Assembly: GCA_009823395.1 (NCBI GenBank) | Contig: CM020513.1 | Location: forward strand, 14,412,001-14,476,000 | From: Thamnaconus septentrionalis | Lineage: Eukaryota; Chordata; Actinopteri; Tetraodontiformes; Monacanthidae | Reading direction: 5' to 3' | Length of the DNA: 64,000 nucleotides | In this document: positions 25,269 through 37,608 of the stretch, one piece after another | Layout: each line of letters opens with the position of its first letter | Position numbering within the stretch: the first letter of the stretch is position 1 | The notes under the pieces: generated by a model | Database searches by the model: none | Told to the model about the DNA's origin: nothing | Seen by the model: the letters and a program-made list of their open reading frames with translations, nothing else | Position numbers and translations under genes: made by a program

Positions 25269-26120
25269 GCACACGACCGCTCAAAAGGTTCAAAGGGTCA
25301 CTGACTTTTTCCTGCATTGAACTCCTTTATAACCAGCTTCATGAAATAATCCACTGGAATGCTCTCAGAACATTACCAGTGCATTGAAATCAGTAATGAT
25401 GTGCTGAACACATATGGGATGGCTTTGAGAGCTGTTGCCTTGAAACATTCAATGAATCAAATTGAATGTGATTTCAGAGAATGAATATCAACTGTGCAAT
25501 GTGCGGCTATCATTACTGAAGTTCCATCCATTCATCTTCTATACCTGCATCCTCCTGCAGTGGCAAGGCAGGGCGACTCCCAGTGCACCCAGTTCATCGC
25601 AGGCGTTCTCACTCGCACACGGACAATTTAGAGTTCCTGATTCATCTCACACGCAAGTTTTTGGAGTGTGGCAGGAAGCTGGAGAACCTGGAGAGAACCC
25701 ACGCAGACACAGCGAGAACGTGCAAACTCCACACAGAAATGGCCCGAGGCCCAGAATTGAACCCACAACCTTCTTGCTGTGAGGTGATAAAATTAATTTG
25801 GGAATTTGGAAAACAAACTTAGTTCTGTGTATGAAACCATAAAAGAGCCAACAAAGCATCATGGTTTATATTTCAGGCGCTTTTAAACAGTGTTCAAATT
25901 TTGCACACTTGGAATTCTTTCAGTCACTTTTAATTAGATATTGGAAATAGTTTTCAGGAAACACTAAAATGTTCCCATACTTGTTAATCACATCTTGACT
26001 GATTTTCTCACACTCATAATGATTGCAGAGCATTCAAGATCATTTTTCACATAAAACTGTTTATAATGGAGTTTGATTCAGAAATGAGTCGGTGACCTCA
26101 AACTTTTGACCGGTAGTGTA
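25269..26120. mobile_element. Non-autonomous Tc1-like element split by a SINE
   Basis: The left end, CACACGACCGCTCAAAAGG, is an inverted match to the right end, which read in reverse is TACACTACCGGTCAAAAG. The inverted similarity continues into ggtcaccgac/gggtcactgac, the Tc1/mariner-type terminus with CTACCGGTCAAAAGTTTG. The right end carries the TA; the left shows CA, so the TA target duplication is decayed. Without the internal SINE it is about 590 bp and has no transposase frame. Confidence 0.7.
25523..25786 (-). mobile_element. SINE copy inside the Tc1-like element
   Basis: An antisense SINE with its tail at 25523 and a 5'-truncated head at 25786 (ccttcttgctgtgaggtg). It contains the conserved middle (ggagtgtggcaggaagctggag, gcaaactccacaca) and an internal deletion relative to the copy at 27.4 kb. 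It shares unusual words, cctgcatcctcctgca and cacccagttcatcgcag, with that copy. Confidence 0.85.
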
Positions 26121-26166
26121 GTTGTCTACGCAAGTTTTTTTACTTCACAAAAAAACTCTGCACTAC

Positions 26167-26191
26167 GTGTGTGTGTGTGTGTGTGTGTGTG
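26167..26191. repeat. (GT)n microsatellite
   Basis: About 12 GT units. Confidence 0.93.
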
Positions 26192-27259
26192 AGGGAGAGG
26201 GAGAGCATGCGTATTCCTAAGCTGGCCATGTCTCCCCCCATCCGGTCTGCTCCTCGCTAAAGCCTTACGCGTCCGTGGCTCATTCCTTGGCTCCGCACTC
26301 AAATGTCTTGGCGCCCACTCATGGGCACACAAGCGTGATATTGAATTGCACAAAGAGCGACCGCTCGGATTTTTTTCCCCTCTGGGGTTTTGCCCTCTGC
26401 GGCCCCCTCTGCCGCCGCCGCCCCGCGCACTCTCACGCTGGGTGGCACACAAACGCATCGCGGCCAGAGAGGGAGGGAGATGTGGTGATGATGTAAGGAG
26501 AGAGGAGCTGGGCCAGCACAGTGAGGCGGCCGCGCTGCCACTGCGCCTCTTGTCTTGTCGTATTACAGTTGCTCTGCCCTCAGTGGCCTTTCATACTGAA
26601 TGCGATTTGAAAGTTTAAGCAGGAATTAAAAGATCTAGGCTGCCGATCGCTGTTTTAGTCTTTAAAGTGGATGCAGAGCTATTACGATATTTTTACAAAT
26701 TCTGCAAAAGAAGAAACAAGGATTTGTTCCTGTGGCAAGACTGACATTGAAATCAGCGGCGTTGATGAGCAAGGCATTAAAACCTGGGTTCAAACGTGAC
26801 TGTCAGTGGAAAGATTTTTATTTGCAGTGACACAGTTGTGCTATTACTGCTTTTCACGTTGCAAGTGTGAGCTTTTGCTTTGAGTGCGCCATGTTTGATG
26901 AATGAGTGTTTTTCGTTATTAATTTACTTTAAATATTGTTGAGGCCGCTCTCATTCACTAAACACGTCCCTGCGGGCGCGCTAACGAAGTTGAAGTAGAA
27001 GAAGTCGAGTAGAAAAGCTGGTATTTGCTGAGAAGTGAGACGTTAAAAGAGAGCTTCGACGAGGGAGACGTTTAGGGGTCGTAGGGTTCGGCTTGTGAAG
27101 CAGGATTATTGTTTAGAAACTTGTCATTGAACATCGGCTTCAAAAGGAAAAAATATTGATATGTGCGCCCCTCCGGCAGTTCTGCCTCCACCGCGTTAGA
27201 ACCATTTAATGGAAATAGCCAGAGTGTGTGTGTCCAGTCACGGTGACCTCGTCCAATCA
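26192..27259. other. Intron 1 segment, no gene
   Basis: Locally CpG-rich at 26250-26540 (gccgccgccgccccgcgc near 26410). No exon was recognised. Confidence 0.4.
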
Positions 27260-27285
27260 CAGCGCTGCTTCTTTTTCTCTCACCA

Positions 27286-27760
27286 GCTGCATGGAAATCA
27301 GTCAGGATGTACTGAACACATGGGAAGGCTTTGAGAGCTGTTGCCTTGAAGCATTCAATGAATCTATTTGAATGTGATTTCAGAGAATGAATGTCAATTA
27401 TGCATTGTGCAGCCATCAATACTGAAGCTCCATCCATCCATACATCCATCCATCCATCCATCCATCCATCCATCCATCCATCCATCCATGCCTGCATCCT
27501 CCTGCACTCAGGGTTGTGGAGGTCTGCTGGAGCCTCTCCCAGCCGTCATGGGGCGAAGGCAGGGCGACACCCAGTACACCCAGTTCATCGCAGGGCTACA
27601 TAGAAAGACAACAGCCATTCTCACTCACACATCTACGGACAATCTAAAGTTTCAACTTCACCTCACATGCATGTTTTTGGAGTGTGGGAGGAAGCCGGAG
27701 AACCTGGAGAGAACCCACGCAGACACAGCGAGAATGTGCAAACTCCACACTGAAAGGCCC
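27286..27760 (-). mobile_element. SINE plus Tc1-like flank, retroposed unit with 26-bp TSD
   Basis: The 475-bp insertion is bounded by a perfect 26-bp direct repeat at 27260-27285 and 27761-27786, beginning CAGCGCTGCTT and ending TCTCACCA. On the minus strand it reads as a 5'-truncated SINE body, a (GATG)n tail (27431-27489), then about 145 bp that match the Tc1-like DNA next to the SINE at 25376-25522. This looks like a SINE transcript that read past its tail and was retroposed. A composite repeat family is the alternative. Confidence 0.75.
27431..27489. repeat. (CATC)n microsatellite, SINE tail
   Basis: About 14 CATC units forming the antisense tail of the SINE. Confidence 0.93.
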
Positions 27761-27786
27761 CAGCGCTGCTTCTTTTTCTCTCACCA

Positions 27787-28550
27787 TGCAGCTCATGTTT
27801 GTTTTCCACCCTAAAAATGGATAGTCGTATTATTTTACAGCCCAGGCAATAATGTGTTGTATCCTGCTGTGCCTGGGCATAATCTATAATATGAAATATT
27901 TCAACATCAGCTGGAGATGAAGGTTGTCTAGACCAAAGGCTGTTGACTGCAGCAGTGATTTCCTTTCAGAGCTGCTGCCTTTAACCCTGCTGTCAGGCTG
28001 TCTGACAGCAAAATGTGATTATTTTCCTCTTTTCATGTCTCGGTGTCAGTTTCCAAACTTCTTGCCACCTCAGTGTCTGGCGGCGAGGTGAGCTGAAGCT
28101 CGTGAAGTTCAAACTGTAGCTGAGAGCACCTTAGCTCTGCGGGAACCAGTGTTAGCTTTTGGGAGCTAACGTTAGCGTGCCACATCCCTCCTGCTTTTTA
28201 CAGTGTTTGTTGAGGTCGCGAGTTGTCCCATCTGTCTGTCCAGCTGTCCGTTGAGCATTGTAAGTCCAATAAGGCAAACCAAACACGTAGAACCCAGCAA
28301 TAAAAGCTGGAAAACAAGCCAGAATGAATTAGCAACCTCTTAGCAACCACTGCGTTAGCTCGCTCTGCTGATCAAAAACCAACACGGTCGATACCAAACC
28401 GCTTGCATGAACGAGTGTCCTGGCCCACATTTATTAGCACGCTGCCCTATTGACTGGCTCACAGTCAGAGCTGACACATTGACCAGCTCATATACGGAGC
28501 CCGACGCTGATCTATGGGGAAACGAGGCTCGACAGTCGAGGCAGAAACAG
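27787..28550. other. Intron 1 segment, no gene
   Basis: No feature recognised. Confidence 0.4.
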
Positions 28551-28575
28551 TTGTGTGTGTGTGTGTGTGTGTGTG

Positions 28576-28607
<32 letters not shown>

Positions 28608-28610
28608 TGT
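28551..28610. repeat. (GT)n(GA)n compound microsatellite
   Basis: A GT run of about 25 bp is followed by a GA run of about 30 bp. Confidence 0.92.
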
Positions 28611-29168
28611 GCGTGCTTTAATGCATTCACTGCTTGGCGGTTGCGCTCCCAGAGTTCAGGGTGAGTGGAAGATGATGCAGCGTTTGTCGAGTGTAAACAG
28701 TGAGGCACCGTGACGGCGGTTCTGCTGCCTCATCGCGCTGATTAGTGCGACGAGAGGAAGCCGCTGAATCTCCTTGTGTGACATTCTAAGCGGCCGGGCT
28801 TTTTTCCTCTTCTTTATTTCCTTTGTGCCGCTGCCACCGCTGAATCGCCGCATGTGACACCCCCCCTCGCTTCCCGTCCCTCCCCTCCCCTCTCCCCTTC
28901 CCTCCCCCGCCTCCACTGTTTCCTGCGGAGGCGTGCGTGCGTGTGTGTGCAGAATCGATGGCTTTGAACTCCAGACGAGGAGCGATTCAGATGAGAGTCG
29001 GCCGATTAATGGAAAATCCCTAGGCCCGCACCGGGGGAACGCGCTTGGCAGTGTGCGAAATACAGGGAGGGTGCAGGGGGGTCGGACCCCCCCCGATGAA
29101 CCTATTAGACCCACTGAAAGCCTCAAAGCAAAATTTTAAGGGGGTCTCATATTTAAAAAAAAAAAAAA
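28611..29168. other. Intron 1 segment, no gene
   Basis: No feature was recognised apart from a C-rich stretch at 28860-28915. Confidence 0.4.
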
Positions 29169-29170
29169 TC

Positions 29171-29227
<57 letters not shown>
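29169..29227. repeat. (TA)n(TG)n compound microsatellite
   Basis: A TA run followed by a TG run, at the tail end of the adjacent antisense SINE. Confidence 0.93.
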
Positions 29228-29229
<2 letters not shown>

Positions 29230-29356
29230 TGAGCTCAGGGTTGCTGGGTCTGCTGGGGACTCTCCCAGCTGTCATAGGGCGAAGGCAGGGTGACACCCTG
29301 GACAAGTGGCCAGTTCATCACAGGGCCACATAGAGACAACCAAATACAAACAAGCA

Positions 29357-29423
<67 letters not shown>

Positions 29424-29508
29424 TGGTCAATTTGGGATTCCCAATTCACTTCACAATTCACAAAAGTCGGAATCGAACCCACAACCTTCTTGCTGTGAGG
29501 CGGCAGAG
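29228..29508 (-). mobile_element. Antisense SINE copy with internal CA expansion
   Basis: The tail side is at 29228 (gagctcagggttgctgggtctgctgg) and the head side ends near 29508 (cgaacccacaaccttcttgctgtgaggcggcag). A (CA)n tract at 29358-29421 sits where the element normally has a short cactcaca stretch. Confidence 0.85.
29358..29421. repeat. (CA)n microsatellite inside a SINE
   Basis: A pure 64-bp CA run inside the SINE body. Confidence 0.95.
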
Positions 29509-31480
29509 CAGCAGAGCCGGCTCGTCCTGTGCCTGTAATCTTGTATATTTGGTTATCAAAAATGTTACTTGTGTGCATGTGTCTGTGTTGTTACTAACAA
29601 CGACTGTCATGGCCTGCATCCTTGAAATATATCTAATGTTAGGTTATTATAGGCCTCCTGCATGTTAAGAACATTTTTAGGAGTAACAATCAGGAGGATG
29701 GGGAATATTGACAGGTATTTTGCACACTGCCGCTCGGATCAAATTCTGCTGGACGCGGGGCCGTGCCATTCCTCGGGATGTAGAATGAAAAGATCTGTGC
29801 GTTTTTGTTTTTTTTCCTTACGACTCTCTGCGGGGAAAAGAAGCAGCGTGAAGCCAAGAAGCCGGGCCAATTACTTAACCCTGACCCGAGGTGGCTGGAA
29901 AAGCCAGCGAGGCTCAGGACCCCGAGTGCCTGTTATCCTGATGGTGGAGGGAGCGAAGCAGCAGCAGCAGCTCGGGTCCTGACGTGGGAACCGGAGAGAG
30001 AGAGAGAGACCTTTGACACCGCCGGCTGGATAAGCGAGGAGGCGGTTTCAGATGTGGAGATTTCTCTTAAGTTTGCTGCGGAAGAAAAAAAAAAAGGCCA
30101 TGACCGCTCACACAATGAAATCCATAATATGATTACAGAGGTGCAGTGCTTTAGAAGTCTAGACTCTGGGCCTTGGGGGCTCGACTCCGTCTCACCTTTT
30201 CTCGCCTCTGTCAAACATTACCTCATATTCTGCTTAAGATGCCCTTTGTCACCATGCAGGGCCGAAAGCATCCTTTTTGTACTTTACCGACAGACCGACA
30301 GACAGTGAGGAAGACAGACAGACAGACCCCCCAGAGTCCTCCCCTCCTCTTGCCACAAGCTTTCTGCCACCGCGTCCACAATAATGCGGTTAAAAACCGG
30401 GCCGCTCTTTCTGTGCAATCGCTGATTTCAGATTGTTTTCTGGGAAATCAGATTACACTCTGCAGTGTCAAAGTGATGAGAAATAATTTCCTCCAAAGTG
30501 TTTTTCCCTCCGCCGCTGTCAACCGTAACCCGTTCGGAGCTCTTTAGTGTGGGCGCACGCATCCTTTCCATCCAGTCAGAGTTTGTTCACCCATTTAAAG
30601 AGCTTCTCATGGTGAAAAGGTTTGCATTTTATTTGCACGTTTGTTGTTGAGTTCAGGCTGTTGCTGTACACACAGAGCGCTGACACGTCATCACCCTGAG
30701 GTTGGTCTGATAACTTCTCTGATAACTTCTCCTAAACTGTCGAGCGTTTCCTTCCTGCCTGCGAGGCCGAGCGAAGTCGTGAGCTCGAAGATGCTGCGCA
30801 CATCCAGCGGCGTGCGTGTCAAAAAACAAAATAAGTGCGCGGCGGCTCTTCCAGCACTTCAGGCAGTGAATATGGCCCCAACGCACGCTTACACAACACA
30901 GTGACCCGTGCTTTTCATGGAGGAACAATAGATGTGAGTGGCATGGGGAGACTTGGAGCGGGATTAGACCGAACCTCCGAGCGCTCGTTCTCTCCAAAGC
31001 TCCTTTTGTGCGTCTGTGAATAGAAACACAGTTTCCTGAGACGGAACAGTCTGCCTGCCAGCCAACCGCGTCCCACATGCTGTTTGCATCGTGGCCTCTT
31101 TTTAACTTGGACTCATGTACGTTTGGGTGTTTCACCGTGCACGTTACGCATCCTCTTTCTGTCCGCCTGCCCCGTAGCCACACAGGGATTATTTCAAGGA
31201 AAAATAATAATGATAATAATATTATCATCATAATATTATAAGAGTATATGTTTGTTACAATGATGGAACACTGACTGTTTCAGCTCTTTAACATGTCGTT
31301 TTGCGTTGAGTTTTGTGTGTCACTGCACTGAAGCGAGCTGTTCGGATTTTGGGGACTTTATACGTCACAATTCAAACTGATTATCATAGCAATGCCTCTG
31401 CAGACTTTTTTTTCTATTTGGGCAAGACATGAATGCTAGTAGCATGAGAGCTAGTAACATTGCATGCAGCACTCAAGGTT
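29509..31480. other. Intron 1 segment, no gene
   Basis: Short imperfect (GACA)n near 30290-30327 and an AT-rich self-complementary stretch at 31202-31240 (ATAATATTAT twice). No exon was recognised. Confidence 0.4.
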
Positions 31481-31680
31481 TGGAGCCACAGATGGAGCAG
31501 GTAGGGCACGGAGGGACGAGAGCCAAAACAACCTCTCGAGGTTCAGGGAGAGGACGGCTGGTTTTGTGAGACCTGTGCAGCGAAAACTAGGAGTTTTTTC
31601 TCCAAATAAATCTTGTTTATTTACCACCAAAATGGATTTATTAAATCTGGAAATGGCCATAATAGGGTCCCTTTAAGTTG
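31480..31680. mobile_element. Possible dispersed repeat fragment
   Basis: It ends in ccataatagggtccctttaag, a terminus seen in a common fish interspersed repeat. The other end is not clear. Confidence 0.3.
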
Positions 31681-32830
31681 AGAACATTGAAGAAGGAAAA
31701 GCAAACCCCGGCAGTCCCTTTGCACTTGGTTGAATTTTCCACACTCAGTTATTTGTTATTTCTTTATTTTTGTCTGTTTGTTTGCCTAGAAAGTTATTTT
31801 TTTAATCTGACAACAGACAGCAGTAACTATAGCAGATTTTAGTTGTTTAAGTGCTTTTCTTGACTTATTTAAATATGTCTTATGTATTCAAACTCAGCGT
31901 TTTCAATAGAGCTGCTCATGCAGTGTACAGCTCAGGGACAGTGGATACATCAGTGGTTGTAAGTGGCAGGCTGAAGTTAGATGGTGTGAGAGTGAGGGAA
32001 GAGGATACAGAGGACAGATGATTGGCTGCAGGCCACACCGGGAGGCAAACAGCCCAAAGGAGGAGGAGAAGAAGAAGAAGATTGATGACACTTATTATCT
32101 GGACTAGTTAGCAAGTGAACTTGATACGGTGATTCATGAAATGCAGCTGCTGCTTGTTGTTTTGCTCCCACTGGATTTCAAGTGATCACGGCTGTTGATT
32201 GGAAAGCCGCCCCCTTTTTCAGAAGGCTCCTCTCTGTCAGTTTTAGGTCTACTGCTCGCCTATTGCAGAGACATACATCCTTGTAAAGTCGGGCGGCCTG
32301 CGTCAATCTGCGGTGCGCCTGCCTCATCTGGAAAGACATGAGAATATCTCTCCCTCCCTTCTCGTTTTGAAGCCTCTCCCTCCCGCTTCAGCCTGTCTGG
32401 TGAAAGACTGTAGATGAGTTGGTGCTGTGTAAGAGTCCAGCCCCCATCTCTCTGCCATCTTCAGTATAGGGCTTTTTTGGCTGCCCGTCGTACTCGAAGC
32501 AGGCAGAGGGGGAAAAAAAAATGCCAACGGCAAGAGCGAAGATGCGGGCAAGTCCTGGCTCGACTGTAACTGGCAGGCTGAGCCAGTAATCATGTTGCAG
32601 CGCCGTCTGATAATATTAGCGCCGCGCATCTCTTCCTCCTGATTGTCTGAGGTCAATTCATTAAGACGTTCCCCTCTCTGGTTTTTACAATAAAGAAAGC
32701 CGAGGAAGGTGGGGAGCCTCGGCGGACACTCAGCGGCGCGTGAAGAGAATTTTAGCGGGAGAAATCACCCTCCCCATCCCCTCACCGCCCCCACCCAGCT
32801 CACCCCCCACTCCCGGGTGTTTGATTACCC
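31681..32830. other. Intron 1 segment, no gene
   Basis: A short (GAA)n at about 32067-32080. A repeat-poor part at 32560-32700 (gataatattagcg, ttcattaag) could be regulatory but has no firm support. Confidence 0.35.
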
Positions 32831-32843
32831 CCGCCCTCTAGTT
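32831..32843 (-). promoter_or_regulatory. Predicted CTCF site, reverse orientation
   Basis: The complement reads AACTAGAGGGCGG, a good CTCF core match. It faces the forward site at 5492. Motif evidence only. Confidence 0.35.
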
Positions 32844-32868
32844 AACCCTCCACATGCCGCTTCTTGTT

Positions 32869-33305
32869 AGTAGCTGCATTTCCTTTTGCCCCTAGAATTG
32901 TGTAAAACCTACATATCTCAGTAAAAAACTGGTCATGGAAACACCTTAACTTGGAAAAACCTCTCAAATATGGCTAAAATGTTTTGAGGCTCTCATGAGG
33001 TGGTGTTTTGGACGTATCCATATAGAGGTATATCACAAAAGTGTCATGGAAACACTGTTTTGCGTTTACACGTCAGCGGACGTGACATACAGGGTCATGT
33101 GACCAGTTCACTTCAAGTGAAAACGCAAAATGTTTTGTACCTCCGTCCTTCTCAAAGTGGGCTCCCGCGGATGAGATTTTACGAGAATTACGGCTTATGT
33201 GCTTCACACCATTCAGTGGAAACACCTGCAAATCGCAATTGTACTTTGTCGAATTTTTTTATTGCTTTTATTTTGCGAAAACAATGTAATGAAAATGCAG
33301 CGACT
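32869..33305. mobile_element. Non-autonomous DNA transposon (437 bp)
   Basis: The termini are inverted: AGTAGCTGCATTTCC on the left and, read in reverse from the right, AGTCGCTGCATTTTC. The interior has the repeated tggaaacac words of a common teleost repeat (gtcatggaaacac, gtgaccag, cagtggaaacacctgcaaat). The superfamily is uncertain. The flanks ttgtt and ttgtg match weakly as a target duplication. No transposase frame is present. Confidence 0.6.
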
Positions 33306-36300
33306 TTGTGTTTGCGCTGCATGTTGTGATATCTCGCGCTCGCCTGATCGGCAGTCCGCTCCATCTTCCGAGAGGCTGACCGGGTTTCCTGGTGTCAAAC
33401 GTTTGCATAGCCGGGGCCGGTGAATGCACGCTGCCCTCCATAATCATCTGACAGCACCGGTTCGCCATTAGGCTTCGTGATGGATGCTTCGCTCAGCGCG
33501 GGCAGACGGGCCGAGGCCGCCTGCTAAAGTGGGGAATGCAGCTGGTTTGCGCGCTCCAGATTTCCTGCATGGTTCTGTTCAAGCAGAGCGCGCAAACAAA
33601 TTGCGTTTCACACTCAAGTTCCTTTTCTTTTCCTTGTAAAGTTGTTTGAACGTGAAAGTTACATTGATGCATTACATTGGCAAGCGTTCCAGACTCGAAA
33701 ACTGCCACCGTGTCACCAGCAACTGCTCAGAACCAAACGCTTGAAATGATTATGCATTTTTATTTTCCAAAACAAACAAAAAGAAAAAAACAACAGAAAA
33801 TCCACTCATGCATTTCATCCACGCTGCTGTGTGTTGTGTGTGCCCACGTTTGCACGCTTGTTTTCCTCCGTCCTGCTGTATCACTGGAGTGTGTTTGCAT
33901 GCCCGGAGCGAGGACCCTGCAGTGTGTGCATGTGTGTTTGCCATCCACTTTGGTTACTTGCCCCTGTTTGCACGGATGAATACAAATTTGGCCCAGTTCC
34001 TTATGGGAGAGACGCTGGGTTTTGTTTTTTCTTAGCCACTCCTCCCTGTTTTCCACAATCTCCTAAGACAGACACTGCTGCCGCAATCCTGGCTGTGGCC
34101 TGCTGACGCGGCCCAGAGTAATTCTGTTTGCGTGATGAGTAATATTGTCGCAGGGGGGGTTGGGATAGGGGTGTGGGGTGGCAGAGCCTGAGCGCTGCTG
34201 GCCTGAACTCCGCAGGCTCATGTATATTTTTTTTGTTGCCTTTTTTGGATTCCTCATCGCCTTCTGTTTTGTCTGGCTTTGACCCTCGGCTCATCCTCGA
34301 CCTGTTTTTGCAGCGTCCAGGCGCTGAATCCCTCCCATCGCTGTCTTTCTCCTTTAACATCATCCTCTCTAAATCTATATTCCGTTCTTCTGGCAGATGG
34401 AAGTTGGGGAAATATGTCTTCTTTCCAGCCAACCACTTTATTTTCGCTCCTTCAGGTTCATCACTCTTCGTCGCCCTCCTCTATTCAGCTCCTCACCTCA
34501 AGTACGTGCCCAAGTCCTGGCGGTGTTGTTGGTCAGCCTACTATATTTTCCGGCCAATCTCTGCGTCCTCTCCTCCATCTCCTCCATCCAGTCCTTTTTA
34601 CCCCCCTCATCCGCCGTCCTCCCCACCTCTCCTTTCTCCTCCTCCTTTCCAATTTCCTCTGCTCAAATGAGATGTTGTATACGGAGGGGAGTGTGTACGT
34701 TCCTTATCAGCAGCCCCTCGCGTCGGGTATTAGGTGGCGCGAAATAGGTCTGAAATGAAACAGAGGAGAGTGCTACTGTGCAAACAGGCGCCCGCCAGGA
34801 ATGCAGGTGTTTTTTTGTGCGTCTGCGCGACAGGTCAGCGCGTGGATATGCGCGGGCGTTGATGTTTGCGTGGTGCCGACTAAAGTCGGCCAGTTTCCCC
34901 TGCTGTGCTATTTTTCTGGCCGGCCATTGTCCCGCCTCTTTGTCAGCCTCCGCTTCTCTTGACATTTACATCTCTTTTGCTGCATCTCTCTGCCTCACGT
35001 CGCCTCTCCGCAGAAACAGGCCGGGGTCGGTGCAGGACCAATGGCTAATTTGATTTGAACAAAAAAAGAACCAATTACTGACCATGGAAAGCACTTCCAG
35101 AGTGGCAGCAGCTCCTTGCAGGACTGGAGAGAACGGAGCGCTCATGTCGAGCATAAGGTGCGCCACCTTGTGACTGCATTTTTGGTGTGACCTGGCCAGG
35201 GTTCGACCCCTGCTGCTGTAATCTCGAGGCAGGCACGGCCACCATAACATCAAGCATCCAGCAAGATGTTTGTGGGGAAAAAGCCTAAAGAAACGGTGAC
35301 GATCGAGTCAGTGAGTGAATTTGTCACCTCATCGAGTGTTCTATAGAATGCTTTCATTCATTAAGAGTCAATGTTAATCAAAGGGGTCTTATACAGTTTT
35401 TGAGCAGCTGGTCACTGCAGTGCTTTTCCAGTCATGATGACAATTGTATCTTCAAATTTGACAATCAAGGTAAGGTAAAGTTGCATGAGACGGTGTGTGT
35501 TGCTGTCACATTGTTCGTCCCTGACGTTCTTCTCCAACCTTCTACCACGACCGTCCACCGTGGTTCTCGCCCTCTTTGTTCCTCTGCTGCTGGATGCGTT
35601 GTGGGATTGCTGGGCTGCAGCATCGGGGAGGACTGGTTGTGTCTGTGCGCCGCCGCCAGCCTCCCACGCCGCCGTGCCGTCTGGCATCACAACTGAACGT
35701 CTTCTGTCTCTGAACGAGTCATTGCCGGGCGCTCTTTTGTCTTCGGCAGTAGCAGCGGCAGTTTTTTTAAATCTACCTCTGCAGCACTTCCCCGCTCAAC
35801 AGACTTGGCAAACTCCGATGACACTTCGGCAGTCGGCGTGAAAACGGGCCAATAACTTAATCGGATTGTGGCCAGCGCCAAACACGCTGTAATGCCTATT
35901 AAAGGGTGTTAGATCCGCTACTGATAGGGATTCTTACCTGCGAGACGTCGATTCCCGACGCCCCGAAGAGTCGCCGTGGCGATTAGAGATGGAGGAAGGA
36001 TAGAGATAAATGGATGGAGAGATTCTTTACTCCAAGCCAGTGACTCGTGGGAACTTTTTTTTTTTTTTTTCCCCGGCTTGGCGGCAGGAGGAGTGCACTT
36101 TCGAAGGGAATCTGGCGGTAATGTGTGTCTCTGCCTGCAGCTCACTCTCAGGTCAACTGGGTTGCTCAAGGCGGTGCTTTTCAATATTAAGTCCCCCTAC
36201 AGGGTGGATGACTGCAGATAGCCCAAAGTCTCTGCAGACTCCACTGCACCAAGAGTGGAGGACGGTTCAGTAGTTTTCACCTGCCCTCTTATTATGTTTT

Positions 36301-37595
36301 TTCAACTTGGGTTAATAACAGTGATAAACAACCACTTGAGGAGTGCTTTGTCATTTCGTCACTGGATGGACGGTTACAACAGTTTTGCCCTCTTCTTGAG
36401 TATTCAGTGTGCCAGTGTAGTCTTCAATTATGAATACAAACCCTTCAAGGTCAGGCTACTAAGACTGGGAAGGAAAAAAAAAAGTAAATGTGCCATGAGG
36501 GAAGATCAAACTCATTAAAAAATAAACCAGTTTGAGAAACCTTTTTATGGTTTGTGTTGCTTTGAATCACAAGTTGATCCCTTCAGATCACACATTGTTA
36601 CTCATGGTTAGTATGTTGAGTCTATTTCTTATACGTCTGTAATCTTAAGAGATGCTCAGCTGCATCATTTTTAGTTTTACTCATTCATTCTTCATGTATA
36701 TTCCCAGGCTGCAGGCTCAGAGGACAGGGATGCCTCGTCTCTAGCATGTGGACGGATTGTCAACTAGCTTCACAAATCACTGGAACAAACCCATTGATCA
36801 AGGCCTTGTGTGTTTGCCCAAACACTCAACAGTCCCGGCGTCTGTTCAGTTAAGCACAATAAATAAAGTCGTTGAAACCTCTGCTTGTTCCCCACAAGGA
36901 CCCGTTCAAAATTGAAGCAAGGTTGTTAGAAATCCCTCTGACTTGTTTAGAATGTATTTATTTCTAGACTCGTCTCCTTTGATGTGTTAGTACACAGGGA
37001 TTTATTTTTGTTCCATATTAGAGACGTGAGTAATATGCTCGACGGATCATTGAGTTTCCAAAGACAAATTGATAAAAGAAAGCAAGGGGCTTTTGGCAAT
37101 TCAACAGAATTTTAAAATCAGCCAGTACTTGGAAATAATCCACAATGATGCCTCCCATTACATGCTTCTGAAACTATTGTTTTTAGTACAGTGTTAAAAG
37201 AAGATAAGATAAAAGAAGCTTTAGAGGTGAGACAGGGGCTCCAGCAGGACACTGTCTGAGAGAATTTGAGAGATTTTCTGTTAAAGAGTTGAGAGAAAGG
37301 TTTGCCACAGTTCCTCACGTGTTCAACTCACACACGGTTTAATGGTGAACTGGCCAAGGTAAATTCAAACCCAAGTGACGAGGGGGGCTCCTCCACTTCA
37401 CTGTTTATGCTTTTTCTTAACTCAGAATAAAAAGAAGAGAAGAAAAAACCCTGCGACAGCTTCTTCCCCCCTCGAGCCCATTGGGAAGAAGCTGTCACAT
37501 GACCTCCTGGTCAGGTCAGTCATGTCACCTAAATATCTGCCTGATTCCTTTAACAGAGCAAAAAGAAAAAAAAAGAAAGCTGTTGACTAATATGC
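33306..37595. other. Intron 1 segment, no gene
   Basis: Pyrimidine-rich open frames at 34.1-34.7 kb are low complexity. No exon or clear transposon was recognised. Confidence 0.4.
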
Positions 37596-37608
37596 TGCCC
37601 CCTAGAGT
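37596..37608 (-). promoter_or_regulatory. Predicted CTCF site, reverse orientation
   Basis: The complement reads ACTCTAGGGGGCA, a CTCF-like core. Motif evidence only. Confidence 0.35.

Noticed and set aside
31202..31240. AT-rich palindromic stretch considered as an origin or a hairpin gene
   Set aside because: It is low-complexity ATA repeats, with no supporting structure or flanking motif.
34173..34670. A 165-codon frame ending in Pro/Ser repeats
   Set aside because: It comes from a CT-rich tract and has no family resemblance.
35160..35250. A B-box-like ggttcgacccc, hinting at a tRNA or SINE head
   Set aside because: No properly spaced A box or cloverleaf could be drawn.
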